The notes under the pieces were generated by a model, which searched no databases, was not told where the DNA came from, and saw nothing but the letters and a program-made list of their open reading frames with translations. Positions 1 to 11,177 of a DNA stretch of 64,000 nucleotides are shown piece by piece (the stretch's first letter is position 1; the number at the start of each line of letters is the position of its first letter). The DNA is from Amylostereum areolatum (Eukaryota; Basidiomycota; Agaricomycetes; Russulales; Stereaceae), in contig SAXG01000003.1 of assembly GCA_012932865.1 (NCBI GenBank), forward strand, positions 558,001 to 622,000, in the 5' to 3' direction. The position numbers and the translations under genes were made by a program.

Positions 1-1
1 T

Positions 2-85
2 CACTTCCACCAGGCGGTCGCGGAAGGTCTACGGGAGCATAAACGGAAGGCGGAATACGCTAGCGGGAAAGTCGTACTTTTGTGA
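2..85 (+). CDS. C-terminal fragment of an unidentified protein
   Basis: The window opens inside an open frame that runs for 27 codons to a TGA at 83-85. The last residues read ...EHKRKAEYASGKVVLL. A basic stretch followed by SGKVVL resembles the extreme C-terminus of zinc-type or quinone-type medium-chain dehydrogenases, but the fragment is too short to assign. The rest of the gene lies upstream of the window. Confidence 0.4.
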   Translation, partial: HFHQAVAEGLREHKRKAEYASGKVVLL

Positions 86-793
86 GCATCTCGAGCATCT
101 GCTGTGATGCATCTCGTTCCATTCTACCTTCGCATCAGCATAACGTATTCTATGGATTTGAGTGCTTACAATGGCAGCATTATCTTTCCAAACCCATACC
201 ACAATCCTCCTGCACCGACGAGAGCAGATAGACGAACACTCTTGGCGTCTGCCTTCAGGGCGTTTCGGACCCGTGAGCTAAATGGCGCTGGCATAGGGAA
301 GTCCGCGTAGTCCCTGTCTGTTTGTTTAGTCCGCCCTATGCAGCGCAGGGTGGAACGCACGAATATATGAGGATGTATGTGAGCCACAAGGGTATCTGAA
401 TCTTGCTAAGGGCCTTGATCTACGGAAAGACGCGAATGGAACAGGATGTGGACGTCAGGGACGAGTGCGCCTTACGTCCCGTTCATCACCACCGCCGAGA
501 TGGCCCATGTCTGGGATGTCTATCTTGAAGGTACATTGGATTTTCTGTCCTTGTCATCAGAGAGGGGATACAGATGACCGCAGGATCTGCTTTCCTGGTT
601 TTCCGCTAGCATTGAATCGATAGAATAATAATCGTCGTCCATGGCGGGATAGATAGAGCTCAGGTAATAGAGAAGCAGGACGCGTCGCGTCGTGGACTCG
701 GAGTCGTGTGCCGAAGACGCGACGCGCCTGCCTGCTTGACCTCAAACCAATTCTCACGCTGCTTTCAGTTCACACTTGCTCCAGTCTCCCACC
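86..793. other. Intergenic region without a recognisable gene
   Basis: About 700 bases between the end of the leading fragment and the small mitochondrial gene. The short frames here show no family features. A CCAAT motif (about 746-750) lies roughly 45 bases before the next ATG and may belong to its promoter. Confidence 0.5.
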
Positions 794-1336
794 ATGTTCG
801 CCGCTCATTCCATCCACGTAGCGTGCCGTTCTTTATCCTCTCGCTCACTGGTTCGCCCTGTCGCTCTCTCATCTGTCTCAAGACACCAACGATTCTCCAC
901 AAGTCCGCGGAGACTGGCAGTCGAGCCGAGCGATTTCATCAATAACATCAAGCACACGGAGCTGTTTCAGAAGATTGCGGATAAACCGGAAGCACTGAAT
1001 GCCCTGAAGAATCTGGCTACCCTTGTGCAGGACGCTGGTAAGCTTACATTCTGTGTCATACTATAAAGAAGTGCTGACATTGACGATGACAGGGATTGAC
1101 ATCACCTCCACCGTTCCGCCCTCACACTCACAAATGTTCAGGCTAGCTTTGAACAGGAAGTTTATAAAAGGGGTGAAGATACTTATGGCTGAGTTGAAGG
1201 ATGCTGGGATAGATCTTACTTCAGAGGTGCGTGCCCCCCAAGTTTCCAACATAGCCTCACCCTTAGTCCCTATGCGCAGGATGCTATGACTGAGATAATG
1301 AATCTGACCAAGGGGGCTCCTGGAAGCAAGCCATGA
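794..1336 (+). CDS. Small mitochondrial protein of unknown function
   Basis: Three exons (794-1037, 1093-1226, 1280-1336) join in frame into a protein of about 145 residues ending in ...KGAPGSKP. The first 40 residues are rich in Arg, Ser and Ala with no acidic residue (MFAAHSIHVACRSLSSRS...), as in mitochondrial presequences, and an RFSTSP-like processing region follows. The mature part (FINNIKHTELFQKIADKPEA...) is mostly helical and carries two short repeats of the type DAGID(I/L)TS. I do not recognise a family. Both introns have canonical GT-AG ends of about 53-55 nt. The import prediction is inference from composition. Confidence 0.7.
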
Positions 1337-1486
1337 ACAGGAAATTCAGTCCTCTACGTATCTATCCTTACCTACACTGCTGTCCAGTAGTACGTTCTAA
1401 TCATGAGTTCAGCGCGGTGAATAAAAGATCACGTGACGTGACGCGCACGATGATCCTGAATTTGTTCGTCTCTTTCTTCTTGCCCA

Positions 1487-3638
1487 ATGCCCACCACCGC
1501 GACTCCCGCGATGGACCCACAGGGGGACGGTGCTCAAGCCACCGCGGATGCATCTATACCAGCTCCGGAGCTACCTCTTCCAGTCAATCACATCTGCTCA
1601 GTGGAATACCCTGGCTACGTACGCGATGCCTCTGTACCTCAGGCAATCCGTACACTGGGCGGACAGGCAAGTCTTGACACGGCATTTCGCCGCAATGCGT
1701 CAAAGCACGATGCTTTGCTCGAACTCAATCTCCGACCTGACAATCCCTTCTCCCATCCCGTGCCCGGCGACGTCGTCCCGACGAACAATATACTACTGAA
1801 GGTAGTTAAGCGCAAGCGGCGTCGACTGAACCCCGACGGTTCAGCAGGCGATGCTGTAGTCGGAGAGTACACTACCTCAGCGGTTGGGATCATATCCAAG
1901 ACTGTCAGGTTTCGAAGTGAGTGCTATGCACTTCCCTGTTTCATGTGTTCACATCTCATTCGCAGGTATGGTCGACTTTCAGTTCCAGCCAGATATAAAC
2001 GATCCCGTGGCAAAATTGCGCGTAGGAATGGATAAATTAGATGGTAAGCTGCTTCATCGTTTAGTTTCATAGCTCTTGTTTATTTGGACGTGGTAGTCGA
2101 CGCGGTTGCGGCCTACCGCATACCTCCAGAGAAGGAGGACTACACTGTCTTGGAGGATGCTAACGCTATGGATGTAGACATAGATCCGGAATTAACAGGC
2201 GGCACATCGCAAGGGTCCAAGACCAGGAGTAATCTGCGATTGTTCCCCCCTCCACTGTTTACACGTCAAGGTATTCCGCAAAACTACTTGTTCGTAAATT
2301 TCTCCGTCAATAATCATCAAGCCTCTGAAGCGACCATGCTAGTTACAAAGCAAACCCCATGTCCGTCATTACAACAACCGTCGACGAAGAGACAGGCGAG
2401 GAGAAGAAGCGGCTCATCAACAAGATGCGGTGGAAGGGATACGGTCCAGCCTCCATTATGTTCTCGGACAACGAAGTTCTATCAACACCCCGAGGTTCCC
2501 TGATTCGTGCTCATCAATTTCTTAGGTTCCGAAGAAACCTCCCGCAAACGTTGAACAAGTGCGCGGACAGTATGACGAAAAGCTTATTGAACGACTCGCG
2601 GAGGTGAGATAGGCGGGCAAGTTTGTTTTCAGTCGCTTAACTTTCTTGGCAGCTGTTCCAGCAACGACCAGTATGGACGCGTGCTTCCATCTTCAACCAG
2701 TTCACCGCTTCTGAGGCCAGAGAGATACACAAGTGAGACTAATAGATTCCATTTACGACGTCCTTACCAACTGTCACCGGACAATTCAGCTCGAAGGTCA
2801 TCCTGCCATTAGCGTGCTACGTATTCCAAGACGGTCCATGGAGAGATACTTTACTCCGTTTTGGTTACGACCCGAGGCAGAACGTGGAGGCACGGTTGTG
2901 AGTAGTATCTCCTCAATCCAGATTTAGCTATTCTCACTGTGTACTACAGTTACCAGCGGCTATATTTCAGAAATCTGAACCACCCGATTGCCCGACCTTC
3001 CGTTGTCGCACGCCGCCAGGAAAGTCGTTATGCTGTGTCTACACAAAACCGATCTCTTGCTAAGCCTAGCGCCGATGAACGCAGGTAGGTCTTTTTAGCA
3101 TTCGAAAGGTGAGGCCAAGGCTCACCCACCGGTGCAGGTCCCATATTTTCGATGGCGTGACAGTGACCTCTGAAACAGCTGCATTCCAGCTTTGCGATAT
3201 AACCGACCCCATGCTGAAAGATATGATCGAGGATGACCAGGAAGTGCGTGACACTTGTAACGTAAGAACACTACGCATTCACAGTATTCCTGCTTTTGAC
3301 TTGGGGACAAACAGGAACGAGACGGCTGGTATACGACCCACGCCCTCGAGCAAATCAAGATCGTCTTGCGTCACAAGTTTTTCTCCTTGTTAGAAGGATA
3401 TATCGCGACAGACGAAGAATGCATCAGACTGCTTGAGCAGCAGGAAACGCGATCGACCAAACCACTCAGTCGGAAGATAAGGCCAGGCAAGCACAATATG
3501 GCGAAAGGTGCGGTGCCCGCGGAGGACATCGCGGTACGTTGATCCTGCAGCTTGCTCGAAATGTCTTGACGATTGACATTCACTCTGCAGGCGGTTCGCC
3601 TACGCGCTGCACTCACCAGCAAACGACAAAAGCGATAA
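1487..3638 (+). CDS. Transcription factor IIIC subunit 5-like (tau95/Sfc1/GTF3C5)
   Basis: TFIIIC recruits TFIIIB to tRNA and 5S promoters, and this subunit takes part in A-box contact in the tauA lobe. Diagnostic pieces appear in family order across at least eight exons. SVEYPGYVRD and TLGG lie near the N-terminus, followed by LNLRPDNPFSHPV and LLKVVKRKRRR (the barrel-like dimerisation part). INKMRWKGYGPAS and LFQQRPVWTR come next, then QDGPWRDTLLRFGYDPRQN, which matches the strongly conserved GPWR...RFGYDPR block of GTF3C5. The C-terminus contains ERDGWYTTHALEQIKIVLRHKF and ends ...RLRAALTSKRQKR. Exon 1 is 1487-1916 and exon 2 starts at 1966. The intron near 2271-2346 has more than one possible donor, so that junction is uncertain. 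It converges on RPL29. Confidence 0.88.
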
Positions 3639-3844
3639 TATCTCGGGATCCGAGGCGGCGCTCTTTGCGATGGATGGCCTACAAGTGTATGATACAGACG
3701 GACGAAATGATGTTTTGAGAGCTTTTCATTTGTGTGAAACCTAGGCATAGAGGCATAGGCATGGTAAATGGCGATACACAGCGTACGATCGTGCAGTGGA
3801 GCGGGTCTCCTCCGATCCGTCTCCAGAATGGGAATGCGACAAGA

Positions 3845-4241
3845 TCATGATGCTTGTTTTTGCTCCAGACGAGCTTTACGCTACGTTTGACGGTCAGTTG
3901 AGGATAAGCTGCAGACATGAAAGTTACGCACGGAGCCGACAAGAGCGAACAGCGCGTTACGACGGAACTAAATTCTCCTGTTAGCGATGCAATTGGAAAC
4001 CCGCATTCAAGCGACCGCACCTTAGCGTCGACCTGAGTAGAGCACATTAGCTAAAGGTTCCGGCAAGGTATGGTATGAGGGGGTGCTTACGCCCTTGAGC
4101 GACCGTGTCCTGCCAACTTTGGGCTTTTTGATACCGTTGCGGTGAGCCTTCCTGCTCTGGTTGTGATTGGTATGGCTAATCCGTCCGGTGAGATGGTGCG
4201 CATATATCGAACAAAGATACAAACTTCTTGGATTTGGCCAT
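3845..4241 (-). CDS. RPL29: 60S ribosomal protein L29 (eL29)
   Basis: A small basic protein of the large ribosomal subunit. The gene has five tiny exons, read on the minus strand: 4241-4225 (17 nt), 4175-4091 (85 nt), 4032-4021 (12 nt), 3967-3932 (36 nt) and 3880-3845 (36 nt). They sum to exactly 62 codons. The product of 61 residues starts MAKSKNHTNHNQSRKAHRNG and continues IKKPK...SLKGVDAKFRRN, the hallmark of eL29, and ends in a basic RKARLEQKQAS tail. All four introns have GT-AG ends and are 49-58 nt. The third exon encodes only VDAK. No single frame shows the whole protein, so simple ORF calling would miss it. It is head-to-head with LEU1. Confidence 0.95.
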
Positions 4242-4564
4242 GGCGTCGACGTTGCTGGATCTAGCGTTGACCGGCGGGAGCGGGTGGGGGGGCGAATGAC
4301 CGGGGTCGGGCACGTGATGCCTGTGAATGTATAGTTCACTTTCGGCAGTGGCCGCGTCACGTGTTTGTGCCACAGGAACTGGGACACCCGACCGAATAAA
4401 ACCGTCGGAGGTTGCTCGGAGATAAGAGGCCGATCGGTGGGGCTCGGGAGAATCGGAGACAGGGAGAGAGCGAATGAGTTGAGGTGGATTTGAGACAGCA
4501 TATATAAACCGTCCAATGTAAGTCACTCGGCTCTCAGTCTTCCTTACCGTAACTCTTTCTTCTC
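4242..4564. promoter_or_regulatory. Divergent promoter of RPL29 and LEU1
   Basis: The 323 bases between the two start codons must serve both genes. A TATA-like box TATATAAA lies at 4501-4508, 57 bases before the LEU1 ATG. Two perfect E-boxes CACGTG lie at 4311-4316 and 4358-4363. CCGGGGTCGG at about 4301-4310 differs by one base from the CCGGnnCCGG Leu3-type site known from ascomycetes. That this factor operates here is inference only. Confidence 0.5.
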
Positions 4565-7255
4565 ATGCCTGCTCTCATCCCAAAACCACGCACCTTGTAC
4601 GACAAAATATGGGACGACCACATCGTGTACGCGATCTCTTTCTGTATTTCAATGTCTCCTCATCTTTCCTCAGAGATCAGCAGGATGACGGACTTGCACT
4701 CATCTACATTGACCGGTAAGCCTATCTGCTCACAGTTTTGGCTTGCGGTCGTCTCACAGCGTCTACAGGCATCTTGTGCACGAAGTCACAAGTCCTCAGG
4801 CGTTCGAAGGACTGTATGTTGCCCAGCCCAATCCTTGTTCCGGGCGTGCGAGTAACTATTCTCCAGCCGAAATGCTAACCGTCCAGTTCGCCGTCCCGAT
4901 TGTACTCTTGCAACCGTTGACCACAATATCCCGTACGTCATTATCTGTATCTTCCTCTGTCCTGTTACCAACGATCTTGCAGCACCGTCCTCCGCAAGAA
5001 TTTCTCCACCGTTTCCTCATTTATCGAAGAGCCTGACTCACGAGCGCAATGCGTGGCTCTTGAAGAAAATGTCAAGGAATTCGGACTTACATATTTTGGG
5101 ATGACAGATCGACGACAAGGTATGCACAAGTCATATGCTTTGCTTCTACGTGTTTGACAAGTTGTGCAGGCATTGTGCACGTTATTGGCCCTGAACAGGG
5201 GTTCACGGTATGTCAAGCTTGTCCTTATCGTTCACAAGTAGCGCTGACCACTTACGTTACCAGCTACCAGGTATAACTTGCGTGTGCGGCGATTCACATA
5301 CATCGAGTAAGCTAGTTTATCTTTCCGACCTTTACGTGTTCAAGAGCTGAACTTGCCACAAGCTCACGGGGCGTTTGGGTCGCTCGCCTTTGGTATCGGT
5401 ACCTCGGAGGTGGAGCACGTCCTCGCAACTCAGACTCTACTGCAGAAGAAGGCGAGGAACATGCGTATCACCGTTGAAGGCGACCTTGTCGAGGGCGTCA
5501 CCTCCAAAGACGTCATCCTTCACATAATTGGTGTCATCGGCACTGCGGGGGGCACTGGATGCGTTATCGAGTATGCCGGTTCGGTATTCCGGGGCTTCAG
5601 CATGGAGGCTCGTATGAGCGTGTGCAACATGAGCATCGAAGCGGGTGCTCGTGCGGGCATGGTCGCGCCGGACGAGATCACCTTCAACTACCTTCGCAAT
5701 CGTCCATTATCCCCTAAGGGGGAGTCTTGGGACAGAGCCGTTGCCTACTGGCGCTCCCTCAAGTCCGACGAGGGCGCTCAGTTCGATGTGGAAGTCAACA
5801 TTCGCGCCGAGGACATCGTCCCCACCGTGACTTGGGGAACTTCTCCTCAAGATGTCGCCCCCATCACCGGTGTCGTTCCCGATCCCGCCTCCATCTCTGA
5901 CCCCGTCAAACGTTCATCAGTCGAACGATCCTTGAAGTACATGGGTCTCACCCCCAACACTCGCATCGAGGACATCGCGGTTGACAAGGTCTTCATCGGT
6001 TCCTGCACAAACAGTCGGATCGAGGACCTCCGCTCCGCCGCCAAGGTCGTTCTTGCTGCAGGTCCTGAGGCGAAGGTTGCACCGAATGTGTACGCGATGA
6101 TCGTACCCGGGTCTGGTCTTATCAAACAGCACGCCGAGGCGGAAGGCCTGGACGTTCTCTTCAAGCGTGCGGGCTTCGACTGGCGTGAGGCAGGCTGCTC
6201 TATGTGCCTCGGCATGAACCCTGATCAATTGTCCCCCGGAGAACGGTGCGCCAGCACGAGCAACCGCAACTTCGAAGGCCGCCAGGGGTCTGGTGGACGC
6301 ACGCACTTGGTTAGCCCTGCCATGGCCGCTGCCGCGGCGATGACAGGCAAGCTGAGCGACGTCCGCAAATTCCTCGGCGTCAATGTCGATTCCGTACCCG
6401 TCATGAAGGTAGTTAACGCCTTCGACTTCTTGGACGATCCGGTTCTTCCCTCGCCCGCGCCCGAGGAGCCATCGACTGAATCGAAAGACCTGCCTCCGTC
6501 CGAGACACCGTCGAGCGTCGAGAAGTTCGTCGTGGTCAAAGGGATCGCTGCCCCGCTGAACATGGAGAACGTGGACACCGACATGATCATCCCGAAGCAA
6601 TTCCTGAAGACGTTGAAGCGAACTGGATTGGCGAACGCCCTGTTCTTTACCCTGCGGAAAGATCCGCATACCGGCGAGGACACCGATTTTGTCCTCAACC
6701 GCGCCCCCTTCGACAAGGCGAAGATTCTGGTTGTCACCGGCAAGAACTTTGGATGCGGAAGCTCTCGCGAGCACGCACCGTGGAGTCTGTGAGTCCCCCC
6801 TCCTCCTTCCCCGTTGCTTTGGGATTTGCCATCTGACAAAAAATGCGCGCAGGAACGACTTCGGCATTCGTTGCATCATCGCACCCAGTTTCGCGGATAT
6901 CTTCCGCAATAACACGATGCAGAATGGCATGCTTCCCCTTGCGCTGCCCGAGGAGGACTGCAGGGCCCTCGCTGAGGACGCCGCGGCAGGTCTGGAACTC
7001 GAGGTTGACTTGGAGAAACAGGAGGTTCGCCGTCCGAATGGCAAGCCGCCGATCAAGTTCGAGACCGATGCCTTCCGCCGACACTGTCTGCTGAACGGGC
7101 TGGACGACATCGGCCTCACGCTGCAAAAGGGCGCGTCCATCGAGCAGTTCGAAGAGCGGCGGAGCGAGGTTTGGCCGTGGCTGGATGGCTTTGGTTACAA
7201 GGGGAAGAAAATTCCCGTCGCGCCGCCCAGACAGGGAAAGAAGATGGAGTGGTAG
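4565..7255 (+). CDS. LEU1: 3-isopropylmalate dehydratase (isopropylmalate isomerase)
   Basis: Second step of leucine biosynthesis: isomerises 2-isopropylmalate to 3-isopropylmalate with a [4Fe-4S] cluster. The product, close to 780 residues, is the fused fungal form. The LeuC-like large domain contains [38 protein letters not shown] and the cluster cysteines in IGSCTNSR and [10 protein letters not shown] linker rich in Pro, Ser and Glu follows, then the LeuD-like swivel domain ([38 protein letters not shown]). A short extra stretch [10 protein letters not shown] sits between FEGL and the RRPDC block. Introns crowd the first 790 bases; after 5360 a single intron (about 6789-6852) remains. Likely cytosolic or mitochondrial; no clear presequence is visible. 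Confidence 0.96.
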
Positions 7256-7553
7256 GAGGTCGCGGTTATGATGGATGCCTTTCCCTCTTTGGTCGTGGTC
7301 GTACGTTGTGTAATAACAGGCTTGTAGTATTTTTGTATTGGTATCATGAAGTTCACGAAACATGTATCATTCCTTCTCTGACATGCGATTACAGTGATGT
7401 AGGGCTGGCCGGCAGAGTCGCCGCAAGTACTTACATTTGTTGCGGAATCAAGAATCCATCCATGAAGAAGAAAAATACACTGTAAAGTACCACATTCCGA
7501 GGGGAAGACCATCACAGTACGGATTACGTAGATAACCTAAAAAGTTGTCGGTT
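7256..7553. other. Convergent 3' intergenic region
   Basis: Lies between the stop codons of LEU1 and the minus-strand gene at 7554. It is AT-richer than its neighbours and holds no supported gene; presumably the 3' UTRs of both. Confidence 0.5.
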
Positions 7554-10500
7554 TCATGAGTCGGCCAATGGGGCACCTAGCACCTGGCTGAGGAGCATGT
7601 TCACCCGGGCCCGATCTTCATCCAGTCTGCGCATCTCCTCGCCCCACCGAGTTTCCCTTTCCTCATAGATACGCCCAAGCGCCGACAAACTGTGCAACGC
7701 TGTGTCGAGCGCGTTCCGAAGGTCCGCCTCCGTGGTCTCGGATGACGCGCCGTTGGTCGGAGCCGCGGACGCATGCAGCAGTCGTTCGACCAGTGAGGGC
7801 ACCTTGGAGCGCGCCGCGTCACGGTCGGAGGCGACTTTGCCGAAGGCCGTACGCATGGCGTTCATGTCGGTGGAGTTGGCCGCGGTCGTGTTACGGCGGA
7901 TGGCGCGGGAGGCGACATAGTGCATCTTATTCGAATGAGGCGGAGAGGCCATTAAAACCATGGTCGCATCCGTCTCCCGATCCAAGGCGTTGAACTGCGC
8001 GCCAAACAATGATTATTTCAGAATGTGTGACGTATATGAATGAGGGATACTTACCTCACGAAGCAAGGCTTCCCAACGGGCGTTACACTTTCGGCGCCTC
8101 TTATCTTGGTTGACGATGTAGTCCGGGTGGAATTCGAGTTGCAATAGGTCATCCTCGCCCCCATCCACGGTTTCATCGTCGACCCATTCCCTATCCTTGT
8201 CACTCGCGTCCTCTGCAATCCACGTGCTGGACCCGTCGGCAATCGACTGTCCCGCTGTCTCCTCACCCGACGACTGAGTCTGACAGCTCTGGGCTTGTAT
8301 CCTGCGGCTGTGTACTCGCTATCCGCGGCGGAAGCTTTCCATCCTCTGCTTGCGCAAGTCTGCAGGTCGCCGGTGACGACGAGGTGCCACCGGAGGAGGC
8401 ATCTTGGGGAGAGGTAATGGCTCGTGGCTCGGACTCGAGCGCATGCTGGCCGTCGAGTATCCTGTATGGGGACGTGCGCCATATACCCGGCTAGTTTGAA
8501 GATAGGTCCAAGGGTTGTATGCCGGACCGGGAAACGGCGTCGAAGAAGGGGAAAGGGTCGAATCCGAGACCATGCCGTTGTTCATGGCGTATATCTGCAT
8601 CTGCATCGCCAGTTGCTCCCTGATGACACTTGGATCATATTGCATGTCGATCGTGCCCGCATGAGATGGGTTGTAAGTCTGTCCCCGACGAATGTGACCA
8701 TAAGGATACGGGTAAGGAGAGCCAACGGGAGGGGCAGGACTGAAAGGTGGAATGAAAGGCTTGGATCCATTGGACGGGTGCATACCGGAAAGGAGGGGGC
8801 GATGGGACGGCGGTAGGAACGTGGGGGGTGGGAGGCATGGGGAACGGCGAGTGCGCAAGGTTGCGATAGTAAGCGGCGGCCGGATCGTCGAGGAAATGTC
8901 CGTCGGGGGCATCATAATATTGAGTTGGCTGGATGCTGCTTGCAGACGAATAATACGAGGCTCGGCTGTCCATGCGTTGAGGCTGAATGGGACGCGCGTG
9001 GGGAGCATCGAGTGGGACGGACGTTTGCTCAGACACCGCGGCATCCATCGTGCGCATACCAAGTTGATCTGTAGACCCATTGCGAGGCCTTTGCGCGTGG
9101 TGTTTGTTGAGCAGGAGGGGGTGGTTTCGAAGATCTTCGCTGTCGGCTGGATCCTCGGAGAGGTGACTCCTGACATACGAGGGGTGCCACTACCTTCGTC
9201 CTGAGACTTTGAAGAATCATCTTCCTCTTCTCGGGCATTATCATCTGGCTTCGGTGCAGGTACAGGACGATCTGCTGTAGGTTGACTGTCCCGTCGAGCC
9301 GTGATACCGCGGATATCCAGAGCCATGACGGACTGAAATTCCCGCGCAGGCATGGGCAAGCGGAGAAAAGAGACTGCGCAGACCGAGTTCCTCGCGGAAT
9401 TGGGATATCTCCTCATCGCAATGCACGGGCATGTCGTCTTCCTGTTCTTCTTGCACAGGTAGCGATTTGTCAGGGGTGCGGGTTTTCATCGCCAGACCCG
9501 GCGGGGTCCGCCGGTAAACGTTCGCCAGCGCAGGCGGCGTAAGACGCGCCAGTGACTCTGACTGCTGTGCTTCGAAGGCAATGCGTGAGTTGGCACCAGG
9601 AGGGGAGTAAGCCGGGGGTTGTAAAGGCTGGGCTTGGGGGAAGTATGATGGCCGTTCTGTTGCAGACTGCGTCGGGCCCAGCAGAGGTGTACTGAGAGGA
9701 GTGTGGTATTGAGGAGATTCCGTCCGTAGAGGAGAGACCGTGGAATGGACGGGAGGAGCTCCTGCAGCACGGTTCGAGCTTCCTCGACGCTGCAAGTGGA
9801 CGTTACGGTCCCAATCCGCATCCCTCTGGACATATTCCTGCCTTTGGGCAACAGGTTGGACGGGGACTTGGAAGACAGTCGGATCATGGGAGTTTTCTTT
9901 GTTACCCGGATGAGAGAAGTCAGTTGTTGAGCCGCGAGGTTGTCCGGATTCGACTCGAACGGAATTCGAGGTGATACCTCCAGCGTACGCGACGCCAGCA
10001 GTACCGTTATGCGAGGACGATGCACCGCCGGCATAGGCGACACCCGATGCCCCCGAAGCGCCAAGGTCATGGGCACGCTCGATTTCAGCGAGCAGTTCTG
10101 GCGTCATCTGGAAATTCTCAATGGACAGTCGAGTGGGCGTGAAAGGCCGGTTTGCCATTCGAGGAAACCCAAGGAGGGGTTGAGCTTGAGCATGGGCAAT
10201 TGAATCGTCAGGGGGATGAGTCGGAGAGACAGGTGGGACAAGTCGTTCTGGTGTAACATTGCGCGAGGATTGAGCGGAGGAAGGGGTAGGTTTGGGCTTT
10301 GAGGACTGGCCCATAAAGTTGTGAGACGGGAGGGGTAGATCGCTTGAGATCGTAAGAGATGTTCGTGGCCGTAGGGCTGGCACGTGCGGCAAGGGAGCGC
10401 TGGGATGAGACGGATCCACGTCTGCGAAGAGCATCTTGGAACGAAGGAGAGGGAGAACCTCTTCGAGGAGACTCGTCACCTGTTGGGGAAAGATTGAGCG

Positions 10501-10839
10501 ACCGAGACCGAGAGTTGGGCAGGAGGTGACCGAGAAGAGGCGAAGAACGTGGGCTCGCGATCTAACGAAGGCCAAAAAAGAGAAGGACTCACGTTGGGAT
10601 CTGGGAGCGTGACCGAGGGGGGTTCCGTCCAGGGATGGAGGGTGAGCGGCCATGACTTGGATCATACGTGCGGGAAGATCGCCTGTGAAGAGGCAAGAGA
10701 GAGAAAGGGAGAAAGGCGGAGAACATGGGCGAACGGGAGTAGGGAGGAGTACATATGGTGCGGCGGGCAAGACGCGCGGCTTGGGCGTGGCTGGCTGGTA
10801 CTGACGCGAAAGGGCACGCGGCGGACAACCACGTTGCAA
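7554..10839 (-). CDS. Ser/Pro-rich protein of unknown function with conserved C-terminal helical region
   Basis: I do not recognise a named family. The upstream exon contains a hydrophobic/basic stretch (MIQVMAAHPPSLDGTP), and after an intron the helical VTSLLEEVLPLLRSKMLF. A long low-complexity part follows, rich in Ser, Pro, Tyr and Gln, with two GVAYAGG repeats near 9980-10040. The C-terminus looks like a folded domain: LLQLEFHPDYIVNQDKRRRK, then RWEALLRE joined across an intron to FNALDRETDATMVLMASPPH, and finally a helical, probably coiled-coil stretch (LRNALDTALHSLSALGRIYEE, RRLDEDRARVNMLLSQVL). The reading frame changes several times through introns near 9400, 9145, 8790 and 8335. The ATG at 10839 is the best start I see, but it could be internal. 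Predicted largely disordered. Confidence 0.6.
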
Positions 10840-11177
10840 ACACGCGTCATACGCCGTTATTCAATTGCCTGGCGGTTGCTGGCGGCATCCGGGATGAGGC
10901 GAGGACGTGCAGCACGGGGGGCGCGAGGCGCGAGGCGGCGGGAGAGGAACGAGCGAGCAAGATGGTGGTGGCCAATTAGCATGGGGACAGGTGGCGGCGT
11001 GGCGCAATCGGCGGCACGCTGGCTCCCTCACGCTGTGCAGGCCGTTGCACGCTGCTCACGACGCGCTGCTCATCGTGTTCCTCGTCCTCCGCGCACTCTT
11101 GGACCCTTGCCCACCCTTGCCCGCCGCAGTCCACGCCGTTGTTTATGTTATTTAAATAGCTTTACTTCTTGGTTACC
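10840..11177. promoter_or_regulatory. Divergent upstream region of two Ser/Pro-rich genes
   Basis: 338 bases between the start codons at 10839 (minus) and 11178 (plus). It is GC-rich with purine-rich runs, and TTATTTAAATAG near 11149-11160 may act as a TATA-like element for the plus-strand gene. No gene is seen inside. Confidence 0.4.

Noticed and set aside
5917..7140. Minus-strand frame of 407 codons
   Set aside because: Antisense shadow of the long LEU1 exons, which have strong catalytic motifs on the plus strand.
794..7255. A metabolic gene cluster around LEU1
   Set aside because: The neighbours are TFIIIC, RPL29 and unknown proteins without pathway relation.
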